This document shows positions 16,867-25,494 of a stretch of 55,027 nucleotides of DNA, one piece after another. Every line of letters starts with the position of its first letter. The first letter of the stretch is position 1. This stretch comes from Streptomyces sp. AA1529 (lineage in GTDB: Bacteria > Actinomycetota > Actinomycetes > Streptomycetales > Streptomycetaceae). The stretch covers positions 1 to 55,027 of the forward strand of contig NZ_ALAP01000072.1 in assembly GCF_000280905.1 (NCBI RefSeq), written 5' to 3'. The notes below the pieces were generated by a model that was not told the origin of the DNA, did not search any database, and saw only the letters and a program-made list of their open reading frames with translations. A program made the translations under genes and the position numbers.

Positions 16867-18576
16867 ATGACCTCCCCCGAGACACCACCGCCTCCGGCCC
16901 CCGCCGCGGACGGAGCGGCTGCCGGCCGGTCCGGGCCGACCGCGGGCGGCCCCCCGAAGGTCCCGGCCGGTCGCGGTCCCGCCAAGGGCACGGCACTGGC
17001 ACTGCTGGCCTCCGTCGCGGTCGTCGGCGCCGCCTGCCTGATCACCGTCCAGACCTGCGCCGACTCCGCCCGTACGGCGGTCGCCTGGGGCACCGGCGCG
17101 GCCGGCGCCGTACTGTGCGCGGCGGTCGCGACCGCGGTGCACGCCCGGCTCACCAGCCGCTCGCTGCGCGCCCAGGTGGCCGCCGCGCAGGCCGGGGCGG
17201 CCGAACGGGACGCGGCCGAAGCCCGCTTCGCGGAGACGGCGGTCCCCGGCGTCGTGGAGCGGCTGCGCCGCGGCGGCTCGGCCGAGACCGCGCTGGCCGA
17301 GGCGCCCCCGGTGGCCTCCGAGGCGCAGCGCCGGGTGCTGGCGGCCCTGGCGCACGAGGTGCACCGGGGCGAGACGCTGCGGGCGGCGGCGATGTCGGCG
17401 TGCGCCAACGCCGCGGGCAGGGTGCAGGCACTGGCCACCGGCATGGCCGCCGACCTGCGGGAGATGGAGCACCGGCACGCGGACGAGGACGTGCTGGGCG
17501 ACCTGCTGCACCTCGACCACCGGAACGCGCAGACGGGCCGGATCGCCGACTCGCTCGCCGTGCTGACCGGCGCGCGGTCCGGCCGCCGCTGGGCCAAGCC
17601 GATCGTGATGGAGTCCGTGCTGCGCGGCGCGATGGGCCGGATCAGCGGCTACCAGCGGGTGCGGCTGCACGCCACGAGCGAGGCCGCAGTCGCGGGCCAC
17701 GCGGCCGAGGGCGTCATGCACGCGCTCGCCGAGTTGATGGACAACGCGGCGAACTTCTCGCCGCCCACCTCCGAAGTGCACGTCTACGTCGAGGAGGTGG
17801 CCGCGGGCATCGTCATCACCGTGGAGGACGGCGGTCTGGTGATGGGCGATGTCGCGCTGCGCCGCGCCGAGCAGGCCGTCTCCGGTGAGCACGGCGACCT
17901 GACCACGCTCTCCGGCACCCGGCTCGGGCTGGCCGTGGTCGGGCGGCTGGCGCGCAAGCACGGCCTGCAGGTCTCCTTCCGGCCCTCCGCGCACGGCGGC
18001 ACGGGCGTACTCCTGCGCGTCCCGCACGAGTTGGTGACCGAACCGCGCCACGAGGAGCGCACCGAGGTGCCGGCTTCGGCCCCCGCGGTCCCGCCCGTGC
18101 CCCGCGCGCAGCGGAGCCCCGCACGCCCGGCGGCCCGGCGTCAGGACGACACGGCGGCAGTCCACTCCCGGCAACCGGAGCCGGCCGGCCCGGAGGCGCA
18201 GCGCTCCCCGGGCCACGACCGGCGGGAGGAGACCACCCTGACGACTCCGGCACCGCCGCCCCAGGAGTTCGGCGAGAGCGGACTGCCCAAGCGGCGGCGC
18301 GGGCAGACCCTGGCCGCCGTCGCCCGTGCCTCGGCCACCTCCTCACGGCTCTCGGAACCCGCGCCCGGCGCGGAGCAGCGGGACCCGACCGCCGCCGGGG
18401 AGACCGCGGACGGGCCGGCTGCGGCCCGCGGCGCCAGACGCCCCTCCGGTGCCCGGTTCGGCGACTTCCGCCGGGCCGTCCAGGGCACCGGTACCGAAGA
18501 CACCGGCCGGCGCTCCCGGCCGTCCGACTCCTCCCCCACCCGCTCCTCTTCCCTCTCGGAGGACGACACCGAATGA
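16867..18576 (+). CDS. cvnA: Conservon sensor: membrane histidine-kinase-like ATP-binding protein (CvnA type)
   Basis: 569 aa. Two membrane segments (about 43-62 and 71-92) with a very short external loop, then a cytosolic helical region and an HATPase domain with N-box ELMDNAANFSPP (Asn293) and a G-box-like LGLAVVGRLARKHGL. No convincing phosphoacceptor histidine H-box is visible, which agrees with the atypical CvnA group. The last 190 residues are disordered and rich in Pro, Arg, Ser and Glu. In S. coelicolor, conservon proteins form a membrane-associated complex likened to G-protein signalling. ATG 16867 is preceded by AGGA at 8 bases; TTG 16864 is the codon before it. It overlaps the next gene as ATGA. 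Confidence 0.92.
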   Translation: MTSPETPPPPAPAADGAAAGRSGPTAGGPPKVPAGRGPAKGTALALLASVAVVGAACLITVQTCADSARTAVAWGTGAAGAVLCAAVATAVHARLTSRSLRAQVAAAQAGAAERDAAEARFAETAVPGVVERLRRGGSAETALAEAPPVASEAQRRVLAALAHEVHRGETLRAAAMSACANAAGRVQALATGMAADLREMEHRHADEDVLGDLLHLDHRNAQTGRIADSLAVLTGARSGRRWAKPIVMESVLRGAMGRISGYQRVRLHATSEAAVAGHAAEGVMHALAELMDNAANFSPPTSEVHVYVEEVAAGIVITVEDGGLVMGDVALRRAEQAVSGEHGDLTTLSGTRLGLAVVGRLARKHGLQVSFRPSAHGGTGVLLRVPHELVTEPRHEERTEVPASAPAVPPVPRAQRSPARPAARRQDDTAAVHSRQPEPAGPEAQRSPGHDRREETTLTTPAPPPQEFGESGLPKRRRGQTLAAVARASATSSRLSEPAPGAEQRDPTAAGETADGPAAARGARRPSGARFGDFRRAVQGTGTEDTGRRSRPSDSSPTRSSSLSEDDTE

Positions 18577-19004
18577 TCACTGACAGCAAGCTCGACTGGC
18601 TGCTGGAAAGCCTCCTGGAGCGCACACCGGGCGCCCGGCACGCTCTCGTGCTCTCCCGCGACGGACTCAAGCTGTGCCGCACCCCCGAACTCTCCGTCGA
18701 CCAGGCCGACCAGCTCGCGGCCATCTCGGCCGGCATCCAGAGCCTGTCGCACGGTGCCTCCGTGGAGTTCGGCGACGGCCGCGGCGGAGTGCGGCAGGCG
18801 ATGGCCGAGTTCTACGGCGGCATCCTGTTCGTCGTGGAGGCGGGCGACGGCGCCCATCTGGCGGTCGTCGCCGAGGAGGACTCCGACGTCGGCCTCATCG
18901 GGCACAACATGAACGAACTCATCGAACAGTTGAGCGAATACCTCAGTGCTCCGCCGCGCCGGCCGGACGAGGAGGACGACGGCCGCGGAGGCGGAGACGT
19001 ATGA
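18573..19004 (+). CDS. cvnB: Conservon roadblock/LC7 domain protein (CvnB type)
   Basis: 143 aa, a single roadblock/LC7 domain (about 5-125): LDWLLESLLERTPGARHALVLSRDGLKL, then the central ISAGIQSLSHGAS helix and the strand IMxx-type VVAEEDSDVGLIGHNM. These MglB-like proteins dimerise and regulate the partner small GTPase. The start overlaps the cvnA stop as ATGA at 18573-18576 and the end overlaps cvnC, so translation is coupled. The acidic tail (RRPDEEDDGRGGGDV) is poorly conserved in general. Confidence 0.94.
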   Translation: MITDSKLDWLLESLLERTPGARHALVLSRDGLKLCRTPELSVDQADQLAAISAGIQSLSHGASVEFGDGRGGVRQAMAEFYGGILFVVEAGDGAHLAVVAEEDSDVGLIGHNMNELIEQLSEYLSAPPRRPDEEDDGRGGGDV

Positions 19005-19363
19005 CCCGGCCGGGCCGGGACGAGGACCCGGACCGGCTGTACACCGTGACCGGCGGGCGCAGCCGCTCGGCGGCCGGAGCCGAGACCTTCGACCTGGTGA
19101 CGCTCGTGGTCAGCGAGAGCGCTCCGGTGCGCGGCATGCAGTCGGAGCACGCCGCGATCCTGCGCATCTGCCGCTTCCCCACGGCGGTCGTGGAACTGGC
19201 CGCCGATCTGGGCCTGCCGGTGAGTGTCGTCCGCATCCTGCTGGGCGACCTCCTGGGCCAGGGGAGGATCACCGCACGCCATCCGCGGCGCGCCCGCACC
19301 GCTGACGCACTGCCCGACCCCGACATTCTGAAGCAGGTGCTCGTTGGACTCCGCAACATCTGA
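19001..19363 (+). CDS. cvnC: Conservon DUF742 protein (CvnC type)
   Basis: 120 aa DUF742 protein. Seen: RLYTVTGGRSR near the N terminus, a winged-helix-like core with ILRICRFPTAVVELAADLGLPVSVVRILLGDLLGQGRI, and the C-terminal DPDILKQVLVGLRNI typical of the family. The core suggests a DNA- or protein-binding winged helix; its molecular role in conservons is not settled. The start overlaps cvnB as ATGA (19001-19004) and the end overlaps the start of cvnD by 20 bases. Confidence 0.94.
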   Translation: MTRPGRDEDPDRLYTVTGGRSRSAAGAETFDLVTLVVSESAPVRGMQSEHAAILRICRFPTAVVELAADLGLPVSVVRILLGDLLGQGRITARHPRRARTADALPDPDILKQVLVGLRNI

Positions 19364-19985
19364 AGCGAACCCGGCGCCGGCAGCGGGCTCCGAGGCCCGC
19401 CCACCGCTGCTCAGCACCGCGGCCCAGGGACTGAAGATCGTGGTCGTCGGCGGCTTCGGCGTGGGCAAGACCACCATGGTGCGGGCCGTCAGCGACATCC
19501 GGCCGCTGAACACCGAGGAGACGATGACCCGCGCCGGGGAGGGCGTCGACGACCTCTCCGCCGTCCGGGGCAAGACGACCACCACGATCGCCTTCGACTT
19601 CGGCCGCATCAGCCTGGACGACGAGACGGTGCTCTACCTGTTCGGAGCGCCGGGGCAGGAGCGGTTCTGGTTCCTGTGGGACCGCCTCTTCGCCGGCACC
19701 CTGGGCGCCGTCGTCCTGGTGGACACCCGGCGGCTGGAGGACTCCTGGTACGCCATCGACCGGCTGGAGGCGCACGGCACCCCGTTCATCGTCGCGCGGA
19801 ACGACTTCGGCGGCCCCCCGCACACGACCGCGCAGGTACGCGAGGCCCTCGACCTGCCCGCCGGGATCCCGCTCCTCGACTGCGACGCGCGGTCCCGCGA
19901 GTCCAGCAAGAACGTGCTGCTCGCTCTCGTGCATCACCTGTACGACCTGTCCACCGCGCGTTCCGCCCCGGAGAACACCCCGTGA
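19344..19985 (+). CDS. cvnD: Conservon small GTPase-like ATP/GTP-binding protein (CvnD type)
   Basis: 213 aa. P-loop GGFGVGKTT (36-44), a switch-like RGKTTTTIAFDFGRI (75-89), and a G3-like LFGAPGQERF (99-108) in which the usual Asp is absent. The G4 region ARNDFGG departs from NKxD. This is the MglA-related conservon NTPase, presumably regulated by the roadblock partner. The start is TTG 19344, inside the end of cvnC; family members begin MDSA-type, which this start reproduces. The stop overlaps the next start as GTGA at 19982-19985. Confidence 0.93.
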   Translation: MDSATSEANPAPAAGSEARPPLLSTAAQGLKIVVVGGFGVGKTTMVRAVSDIRPLNTEETMTRAGEGVDDLSAVRGKTTTTIAFDFGRISLDDETVLYLFGAPGQERFWFLWDRLFAGTLGAVVLVDTRRLEDSWYAIDRLEAHGTPFIVARNDFGGPPHTTAQVREALDLPAGIPLLDCDARSRESSKNVLLALVHHLYDLSTARSAPENTP

Positions 19986-21274
19986 CACCGCCCCAGCACC
20001 CAGGCGCCGCCTCCGCACCCCCGCCCGGCTGTCCGGCCCGTCCGGACTCCGGCGCCGTCCCGCTGCTGGGGCCGCGCTTCCAGAACGACGACCGGGCGCG
20101 GCTCTACCGCGAGATGTACCAACAGCACGGGCCCCTCGCCCCGGTCCTGCTGCCGGGCGACATCCCCTGCTGGCTGGTGCTCGGGTACCGGGAACTGCAC
20201 CGGGTCACCTCCGAACCGGCCCTCTTCAGCCGCGACTCGGGGCTGTGGAACCAGTGGCCGAACATTCCCCCGGACTGGCCGCTGCTGCCGATGGTCGGCA
20301 AACAGCCGTCGATCCTCTACACCGTCGGCGAACGGCACCGGCGCCGCGCGGCCCTGGTCGGTGACGCACTGGCCGCGGTCGACCCGTTCGAACTGCGCAA
20401 CCACGCCGAGCGGTTCGCCGACCGGCTGATCGACGGCATCTGCGGACGCGGCTCGGCCGACCTGATCGCCGAGTACGCCAAGGTACTGCCCGCGCTGGTG
20501 CTCGCCCGGCTCTTCGGCTTCTCCGACGAGGCCGGAGCCGAACTGGTGCCCAGCATCAACGCGCTCGTCGACGGCGGGCCGGACGCGCTGCGCGGCCGGG
20601 ACCGGGTGCAGGCGGCCATGCACTCCCTGCTGGCCGCCCGGCGCACCGCACCGGGCGCCGGCGTCGCCTCCCGGATGCTGCGCCACGGCCACGCGCCCGA
20701 GTTCACCTTCGAGGAGATCCTCGAGGACATGGTGGTGAACATCGTCGCGGGGCACCAGCCGACCGCGGACTGGATCGGCAACTCCCTGCGGCTGATGCTC
20801 ACCGACGAGCGGTTCGCCGCCTCGCTCTCCGGCGGCCGGCACAGCGTCGCCGAGGCCATGAACGAGGTGCTGTGGGAGGACACCCCCACCCAGAACATCG
20901 CGGGCCGCTGGACGACCCGCGACACCCGGTTGGCCGGCCGGCACATCCCGGCGGGCGACCTGCTGATGCTCAGTTTCGCCGCCGCCAACGGCGACCCCCG
21001 GATCCGCCCGGACCGCACCGTCCTCACCGGCGGCAACAGCGCGTTCCTCTCCTTCGGGCACGGCGAGCACCGCTGCCCCCATCCGGCCCAGGACCTCGCC
21101 GAGGGCATCGCGCGCACCGGGATCGAGGTGCTGCTGGACCGGCTGCCGGACCTGGACCTGGCGGTCAGCCCGCAGGCCCTGGTCTGGCGTGCCTCGCCGT
21201 TCCTGCGCGGGCTGAGCGCACTGCCGGCCCGCTTCACCCCGACCCCCACCAGCACCACAGGAGGCCCTCGATGA
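19982..21274 (+). CDS. cvnE: Conservon cytochrome P450, CYP157-like (ExxW instead of ExxR)
   Basis: 430 aa. Heme loop FLSFGHGEHRCPHP with ligand Cys365. The I-helix reads VAGHQPT, with Pro where the acidic residue before Thr is usual. The K-helix motif is E295-V-L-W298, so the invariant ExxR arginine is replaced by tryptophan. Published work on S. coelicolor CYP157C1 reported the same loss of ExxR, so I assign this gene to a CYP157-like group from motif and conservon context. Whether it is catalytically competent, or acts as a signalling or sensor heme protein, is open. GTG start overlaps cvnD; the end overlaps the next P450 as ATGA. Confidence 0.9.
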   Translation: MTPPQHPGAASAPPPGCPARPDSGAVPLLGPRFQNDDRARLYREMYQQHGPLAPVLLPGDIPCWLVLGYRELHRVTSEPALFSRDSGLWNQWPNIPPDWPLLPMVGKQPSILYTVGERHRRRAALVGDALAAVDPFELRNHAERFADRLIDGICGRGSADLIAEYAKVLPALVLARLFGFSDEAGAELVPSINALVDGGPDALRGRDRVQAAMHSLLAARRTAPGAGVASRMLRHGHAPEFTFEEILEDMVVNIVAGHQPTADWIGNSLRLMLTDERFAASLSGGRHSVAEAMNEVLWEDTPTQNIAGRWTTRDTRLAGRHIPAGDLLMLSFAAANGDPRIRPDRTVLTGGNSAFLSFGHGEHRCPHPAQDLAEGIARTGIEVLLDRLPDLDLAVSPQALVWRASPFLRGLSALPARFTPTPTSTTGGPR

Positions 21275-22545
21275 CGCCGTGCCCCGTCACCGGAACCGGT
21301 CCGGACTCCGGCGCCGGCCGTGCGGCTGCCACCGACCCGGTGATCGTGCTCGATCCGCTGGTCCGCGACCTGGCCGGGGAGGGCGCCCGGCTGCGCGCCG
21401 CGGGGCCGCTCGCCCCCGTGGAGCTGCCCGGCGGGGTGCGGGTGTGGGCGGTGACCCGGCACGCGGCGGCCCGCAAGCTGCTGACGGACAGCAGGCTGGT
21501 GAAGAACATCGAGCACTGGGCCGCCTACCGGCGCGGGGAGATCCCGCCGACCTGGCCGCTGATCGGGCTGGCCGACCCCGGCCCCAGCATGCTCACCTTC
21601 GACGGTCCGGAGCACCGCAGGCTGCGCGCGCTGACCGCGCAGGCGCTCACTCCGCGCCGGGTGGCGGCGCTGCGGCCCCGGATCGAGGAGATCACCCACA
21701 CGCTGCTGGACGGTCTGGAGGCGGCGGCCGACGCGGAGGGCCGGGTCGATCTCAAGTCCGCCTTCGCGTACCCGCTGCCGATGGCGGTGATCGGCGATCT
21801 GCTGGGCATCGACACCACGCGGATCCCGCGGCTGCGCACGCTGTTCGACGGCTTCTTCAGCAGCGTCACCCCGGCCGAGGAGGTCCCGGCCATCATCGCC
21901 GAGCTGGGTTCGATCTTCGGCGCCGAGGTCGCCCGGAAGCGGGAGTCGCCCGGCGACGATCTGACCAGCGCGCTGCTGGCGGCCGCGGAGGACGGCGACT
22001 CGCTCAGCGACGAGGAGGTGGTCGCCACCGTGCAGGTGCTGATCACCGCCGGCCACGAGACCACGATCAGCCTGCTGGTGAGCGCGGTACGGGCGCTGCT
22101 CACCCGCCCCGAGCAGCTCGCCCTGCTCCGGTCGGGCGAGGTGGGCTGGGAGGCCGCCGTCGAGGAGACGCTGCGCTGGGACGCGCCGACCACGCATGTG
22201 CTGATCCGCTTCGCCACCGAGGACCTGGAGGTCGGCGGCACCGTGGTGGCGCGAGGCGACGCGGTGATCATCTCCTACGGCGCCATCGGTCGGGACGAGG
22301 AGCAGCACGGACCGGACGCGGAGCGGTTCGACCTCACCCGCACGCCCACCCGTCATCTCTCCTTCGGGCACGGGCCCCATGTCTGTCCCGGGGCGCCGCT
22401 CTCCCGGCTGGAGGCGCTCGTCGCCCTCCCCGCCCTCTTCGACCGCTTTCCCGGACTGCGGCCGGCGGTCGACCCGGCGGAACTGCGCAACAAGCCCGCG
22501 ATCACCCAGAACGAACTCCACGAACTGCCGGTGCGGCTGCGCTGA
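21271..22545 (+). CDS. Conservon-linked cytochrome P450, CYP154-like
   Basis: 424 aa P450 with all usual motifs: I-helix AGHETT, K-helix E299-T-L-R302 in EETLRWDAP, and heme loop HLSFGHGPHVCPGA with Cys372. CYP154 genes commonly sit beside CYP157 genes in Streptomyces conservons; family assignment here rests on that pairing. It presumably hydroxylates a small molecule using external ferredoxin and reductase, none of which is encoded nearby. AGGAGG six bases before the ATG gives it its own strong ribosome binding site, in addition to the ATGA overlap. It is the last gene of the operon. Confidence 0.92.
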   Translation: MTPCPVTGTGPDSGAGRAAATDPVIVLDPLVRDLAGEGARLRAAGPLAPVELPGGVRVWAVTRHAAARKLLTDSRLVKNIEHWAAYRRGEIPPTWPLIGLADPGPSMLTFDGPEHRRLRALTAQALTPRRVAALRPRIEEITHTLLDGLEAAADAEGRVDLKSAFAYPLPMAVIGDLLGIDTTRIPRLRTLFDGFFSSVTPAEEVPAIIAELGSIFGAEVARKRESPGDDLTSALLAAAEDGDSLSDEEVVATVQVLITAGHETTISLLVSAVRALLTRPEQLALLRSGEVGWEAAVEETLRWDAPTTHVLIRFATEDLEVGGTVVARGDAVIISYGAIGRDEEQHGPDAERFDLTRTPTRHLSFGHGPHVCPGAPLSRLEALVALPALFDRFPGLRPAVDPAELRNKPAITQNELHELPVRLR

Positions 22546-22546
22546 T

Positions 22547-22563
22547 CCCGGGCTGCGCCCGGG
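22547..22563. terminator. Compact hairpin ending the conservon operon
   Basis: CCCGGGC (22547-22553), loop TGC, GCCCGGG (22557-22563), immediately after the P450 stop and before the convergent acyl-CoA synthetase end. Confidence 0.55.
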
Positions 22564-22584
22564 GGCGTCCCCGCGCCGGGGGCC

Positions 22585-24393
22585 TCATTCGTAGAGTCCG
22601 TCGATGAGCTGCCGGAAACGGTCGCGCACCACCTGCCGCCGCAGCTTGAGCGAGGGGGTCAGCTCGCCCGTCTGCGGGGTCCACTCCCGCTCCAGCAGGT
22701 GGTAGCGCTTGACCTGTTCGGTGCGGTTGAGCCGGGCGTTGGCGGCGGCCACGGCACGGTCGACCTCGGCGCGCACGGCGGGGAGTGCGGCCGCCCGGCC
22801 CGGTGGCACCTCGACACCGGTGCGGGCCGCCCAGGCCGGGAGTTCCTGGGCGTCGAGGACCAGGAGGGCGACCAGATAGGAGCGGCCGTCCCCGTGCACC
22901 AGCGCCTGGCCCACCAGCGGATGCTCCTTGAGCGCGTTCTCCACCAGGGTCGGGGAGACGTTCTTGCCCGTCGAGGTGACGATCATCTCCTTCTTGCGGT
23001 CGGTCAGCCACAGGAAGCCGTCCTCGTCGACGCGCCCGATGTCCCCGGTGGCGAACCAGCCGTCCGCGTCGGTATCGGACCGCACCGAACCGTCGGCGCG
23101 CAGATAGCCCGCGAAGAGAGTGCTGCCGCGCACCAGGATCTCGCCGTCCTCGGCGGTGCGGACCTCCGTGCCGCCGAGCGGGCGGCCCACCGAGCCGAGG
23201 CGGAAGGCCGCGGGCCCGTTGAGGGTGAGCGCTCCGGTGGTCTCCGTCAGCCCCCAGGCATCCATGATCACCACTCCCAGGCCCGCCCAGAAGTCCTGCA
23301 GATCCGGCGGCAGCGGGGCGGAGGCGCTGGCGGTCCAGACCAGCCGGTCGAAGCCCACCGGCGCCAGCAGCGGCCGCAGGACCTCGTGCCGGGCCTTCTC
23401 GTAGGCCGCCGCCAGCTGCGGGTCGGGGTCGTGGCCCCGCTCGCGGCAGCGCACCTGGGCGCGGGCCACCCGTGCGGCGTCCCGCACCGCGGCCCGCCGC
23501 TCCGCGGGCAGCGCCTCCAGCGCCGCGCGGACGGCTGCGGCCAGCTTCTCCCACACCCGCGGCACCCCGAAGAACTGCGCCGGGCGCAGTTCCCGTACCA
23601 GGGCGGCGACCCGGTCGGGGTCGGGGCACAGGTGGACGTGCCCGGCGCGCAGCACCGGCAGATAGATGCCGAGCATCCGCTCGGCGATGTGCGCGAAGGG
23701 CAGGTAGCAGATGTGCTCGACGTGGTCGGGCAGTTCGGCGATCCCGTCGAGTGCGAGGCCGTTGAGGATCACGTTCCGGTGGTTGATCACCACGCCCTTG
23801 GGGTCGCCGGTGGTGCCGGAGGTGTAGACGACGGTCACCGGGTCCTCGGGGCGCACCCCGCGCCATGCCCGTTCGAAGGCGGCGGAGTCGTGGCGCCGCG
23901 GCAGGGTGCTCCAGGCGGTGTGCGGGCCCGCGGCCTCCGTGTCGGCCACCACGAGCCGGAGCCGTCCGGAACCCTGCTGCCCGCAGTCCGGCAGCTGTTC
24001 CCAGCGGGTACGTTCCTCGGCTCCACCGATGACGGCCAGCCGGGCCCGGGAGTGCCGGACGATGTGCGCGAGCTGCTCGGGAGAGGCGGTGCCGTAGACG
24101 GAGACGGGCACCGCGCCCAGGTGCACCAGGGCCAGATCGGTGAGCCAGTGCTCGGGACGGTTGCCCATCATCAGCAGGACGTGCTCGCCGGGGGCGACGC
24201 CCAGCGCGCCGAGTCCGGCGGCCGTCTCGGCGACGCGGTGGCGGACCTGGGACCAGCTGAGCGTGGTGCGGCCGCCCTCGCCGGTGTCCCAGGAGAGCGC
24301 CGGGAGGCCCCCGTGGTCGCGCTCGTTGCGCAATAACAGGTCGGGGACGGTCAGTTCGGACGCGTCGCCGGGGAGTCGCAGGATCGTCGTCAT
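22585..24393 (-). CDS. Long-chain acyl-CoA synthetase (AMP-forming), contains a TTA codon
   Basis: 602 aa ANL-superfamily ligase of the FadD15/FAA1 type. Seen: P-loop VVYTSGTTGDPKGVVINH near 190-207, then AWGLTETTG, the adenine-contacting GWFATGDIGRVDEDGFL, and DRKKEMIVTSTGKNVSP. It activates fatty acids to acyl-CoA with ATP, feeding the beta-oxidation operon that follows. Codon 20 is TTA (complement of 24334-24336), which in Streptomyces needs the bldA tRNA, so translation may be limited to late growth or development. GGAGG precedes the ATG. It is divergent from the MerR gene. Confidence 0.94.
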   Translation of the reverse strand: MTTILRLPGDASELTVPDLLLRNERDHGGLPALSWDTGEGGRTTLSWSQVRHRVAETAAGLGALGVAPGEHVLLMMGNRPEHWLTDLALVHLGAVPVSVYGTASPEQLAHIVRHSRARLAVIGGAEERTRWEQLPDCGQQGSGRLRLVVADTEAAGPHTAWSTLPRRHDSAAFERAWRGVRPEDPVTVVYTSGTTGDPKGVVINHRNVILNGLALDGIAELPDHVEHICYLPFAHIAERMLGIYLPVLRAGHVHLCPDPDRVAALVRELRPAQFFGVPRVWEKLAAAVRAALEALPAERRAAVRDAARVARAQVRCRERGHDPDPQLAAAYEKARHEVLRPLLAPVGFDRLVWTASASAPLPPDLQDFWAGLGVVIMDAWGLTETTGALTLNGPAAFRLGSVGRPLGGTEVRTAEDGEILVRGSTLFAGYLRADGSVRSDTDADGWFATGDIGRVDEDGFLWLTDRKKEMIVTSTGKNVSPTLVENALKEHPLVGQALVHGDGRSYLVALLVLDAQELPAWAARTGVEVPPGRAAALPAVRAEVDRAVAAANARLNRTEQVKRYHLLEREWTPQTGELTPSLKLRRQVVRDRFRQLIDGLYE

Positions 24394-24492
24394 GGCGCCT
24401 CCGGAGGTGAGGTGGCCGATGAGTGGTGCCGACCGCGGCCGCCGGGGGCCCGCGCGCCACCGGCAGGCGGTATGCCCCGCCGTCCTGCCGCG

Positions 24493-24521
24493 AGCCTAGC
24501 GCGGCGCCCGGGCCGCGTCGA
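24493..24521 (-). promoter_or_regulatory. Putative promoter of the acyl-CoA synthetase gene
   Basis: On the minus strand: TCGACG (24521-24516), 17 bases, TAGGCT (24498-24493). The leader would be roughly 90 bases. Confidence 0.4.
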
Positions 24522-24556
24522 CGGTGCCGCCGGAGCGGACCGTCCGGCCCGCCGAG

Positions 24557-24588
24557 GTTTCACATAAATGGTGAGACAGCAATACTGT
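24557..24588 (+). promoter_or_regulatory. MerR-type promoter with 19-bp spacer and dyad
   Basis: TTTCAC (24558-24563), 19 bases, TACTGT (24583-24588). The inverted repeat GTTTCAC / GTGAGAC (24557-24563 and 24571-24577, seven-base gap, one mismatch) covers the -35 box and spacer. An overlong spacer holding a dyad is the signature of MerR-controlled promoters. Confidence 0.55.
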
Positions 24589-24596
24589 TGAACACG

Positions 24597-25427
24597 ATGG
24601 GTACGCACGGCACCCGCGGCGGTGCCGCGGTGAGAGGGGCGCGGCAGATGGAGCGGCAGAACGGGACGGCCGACGAGCCCCTCGACCAGCTCACCGTCGA
24701 CCAGCTCGCGGCGCGGGCGGGCGTGACGGTGCGCACGCTCCGTTTCTACAGCACCCGCGGCCTGCTGCCGCCGCCCACCATCGGCCCCCGCCGGGTGGGC
24801 CGCTACGGCCCCGAGCACCTCTCCCGGCTGGCGCTCATCGAGGAGCTGCAGCACCAGGGCATGACCCTGGCGGCCATCGAACGCTATCTGCAGCGGCTCC
24901 CCGATGACATCAGCGCCCACGATCTGGCCATCCACCGCGCGGTCGTGGCCTCCTGGCTGCCGGACACGGTGGACGAGACGACGCGTTCCCAGCTGGAGGG
25001 CCGGGTCGGCCGGGAGCTGACCGACGACGACCTCGAACGCCTCGCGGCGATGAGCGTGCTGGCCCGTACGGACGACCCGGACGTCTTCCGCGTCGATCCC
25101 GCGCTCGTGCAGCTCGGGGTGCGGCTGCTGGACGTCCCGATGTCGCAGGAGGCGATCCTGGCCGCGCGTTCGGTGATGCTGGAGCACGCCCGCTCCGCCG
25201 CACGGGAGCTGAGCCGGCTCTTCAAACAGGAGGTGTGGGACCCCTATCGGGAGCTGGAGCCGGACCCCGAACGGCTGGAGCGGATGAAGTCGCTCTCCGC
25301 GCACATGCAGCCGATGGTGGTGCAGGCCCTGGTGACGGCATTCCAGCGGTCCATGAAGGAGGAGTTGCGGGAGGTCTTCCCGCTGGAGAGCCCCCCGCGC
25401 ACGGCCACCGGCCCGGCACCCGAGTGA
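24597..25427 (+). CDS. MerR family transcriptional regulator
   Basis: 276 aa from ATG 24597 (alternative ATG 24648 gives 259). Winged helix near 31-100: LTVDQLAARAGVTVRTLRFY, then STRGLLPPP, the RRVGRYGPEHLSRLALIEEL wing/helix region and the following MTLAAIERYL coil. The C-terminal two thirds is a helical effector domain with no cysteine cluster, so a metal sensor is unlikely. Its position between an acyl-CoA synthetase and a beta-oxidation operon suggests a lipid- or CoA-related effector (inference). The nearer promoter favours the first ATG, eight bases after the -10 box. It runs convergent to fadB. Confidence 0.88.
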   Translation: MGTHGTRGGAAVRGARQMERQNGTADEPLDQLTVDQLAARAGVTVRTLRFYSTRGLLPPPTIGPRRVGRYGPEHLSRLALIEELQHQGMTLAAIERYLQRLPDDISAHDLAIHRAVVASWLPDTVDETTRSQLEGRVGRELTDDDLERLAAMSVLARTDDPDVFRVDPALVQLGVRLLDVPMSQEAILAARSVMLEHARSAARELSRLFKQEVWDPYRELEPDPERLERMKSLSAHMQPMVVQALVTAFQRSMKEELREVFPLESPPRTATGPAPE

Positions 25428-25445
25428 ATCCGGCGGGCGGCCGGA

Positions 25446-25467
25446 GCCGCCCGGCTGCCCGGGCGGC
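25446..25467. terminator. Hairpin between MerR and fadB ends
   Basis: Perfect 9-bp stem GCCGCCCGG (25446-25454), loop CTGC, CCGGGCGGC (25459-25467), between convergent stops. Confidence 0.6.
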
Positions 25468-25494
25468 CGGACAGCCGGGGCGGCCGTGCGCCGG

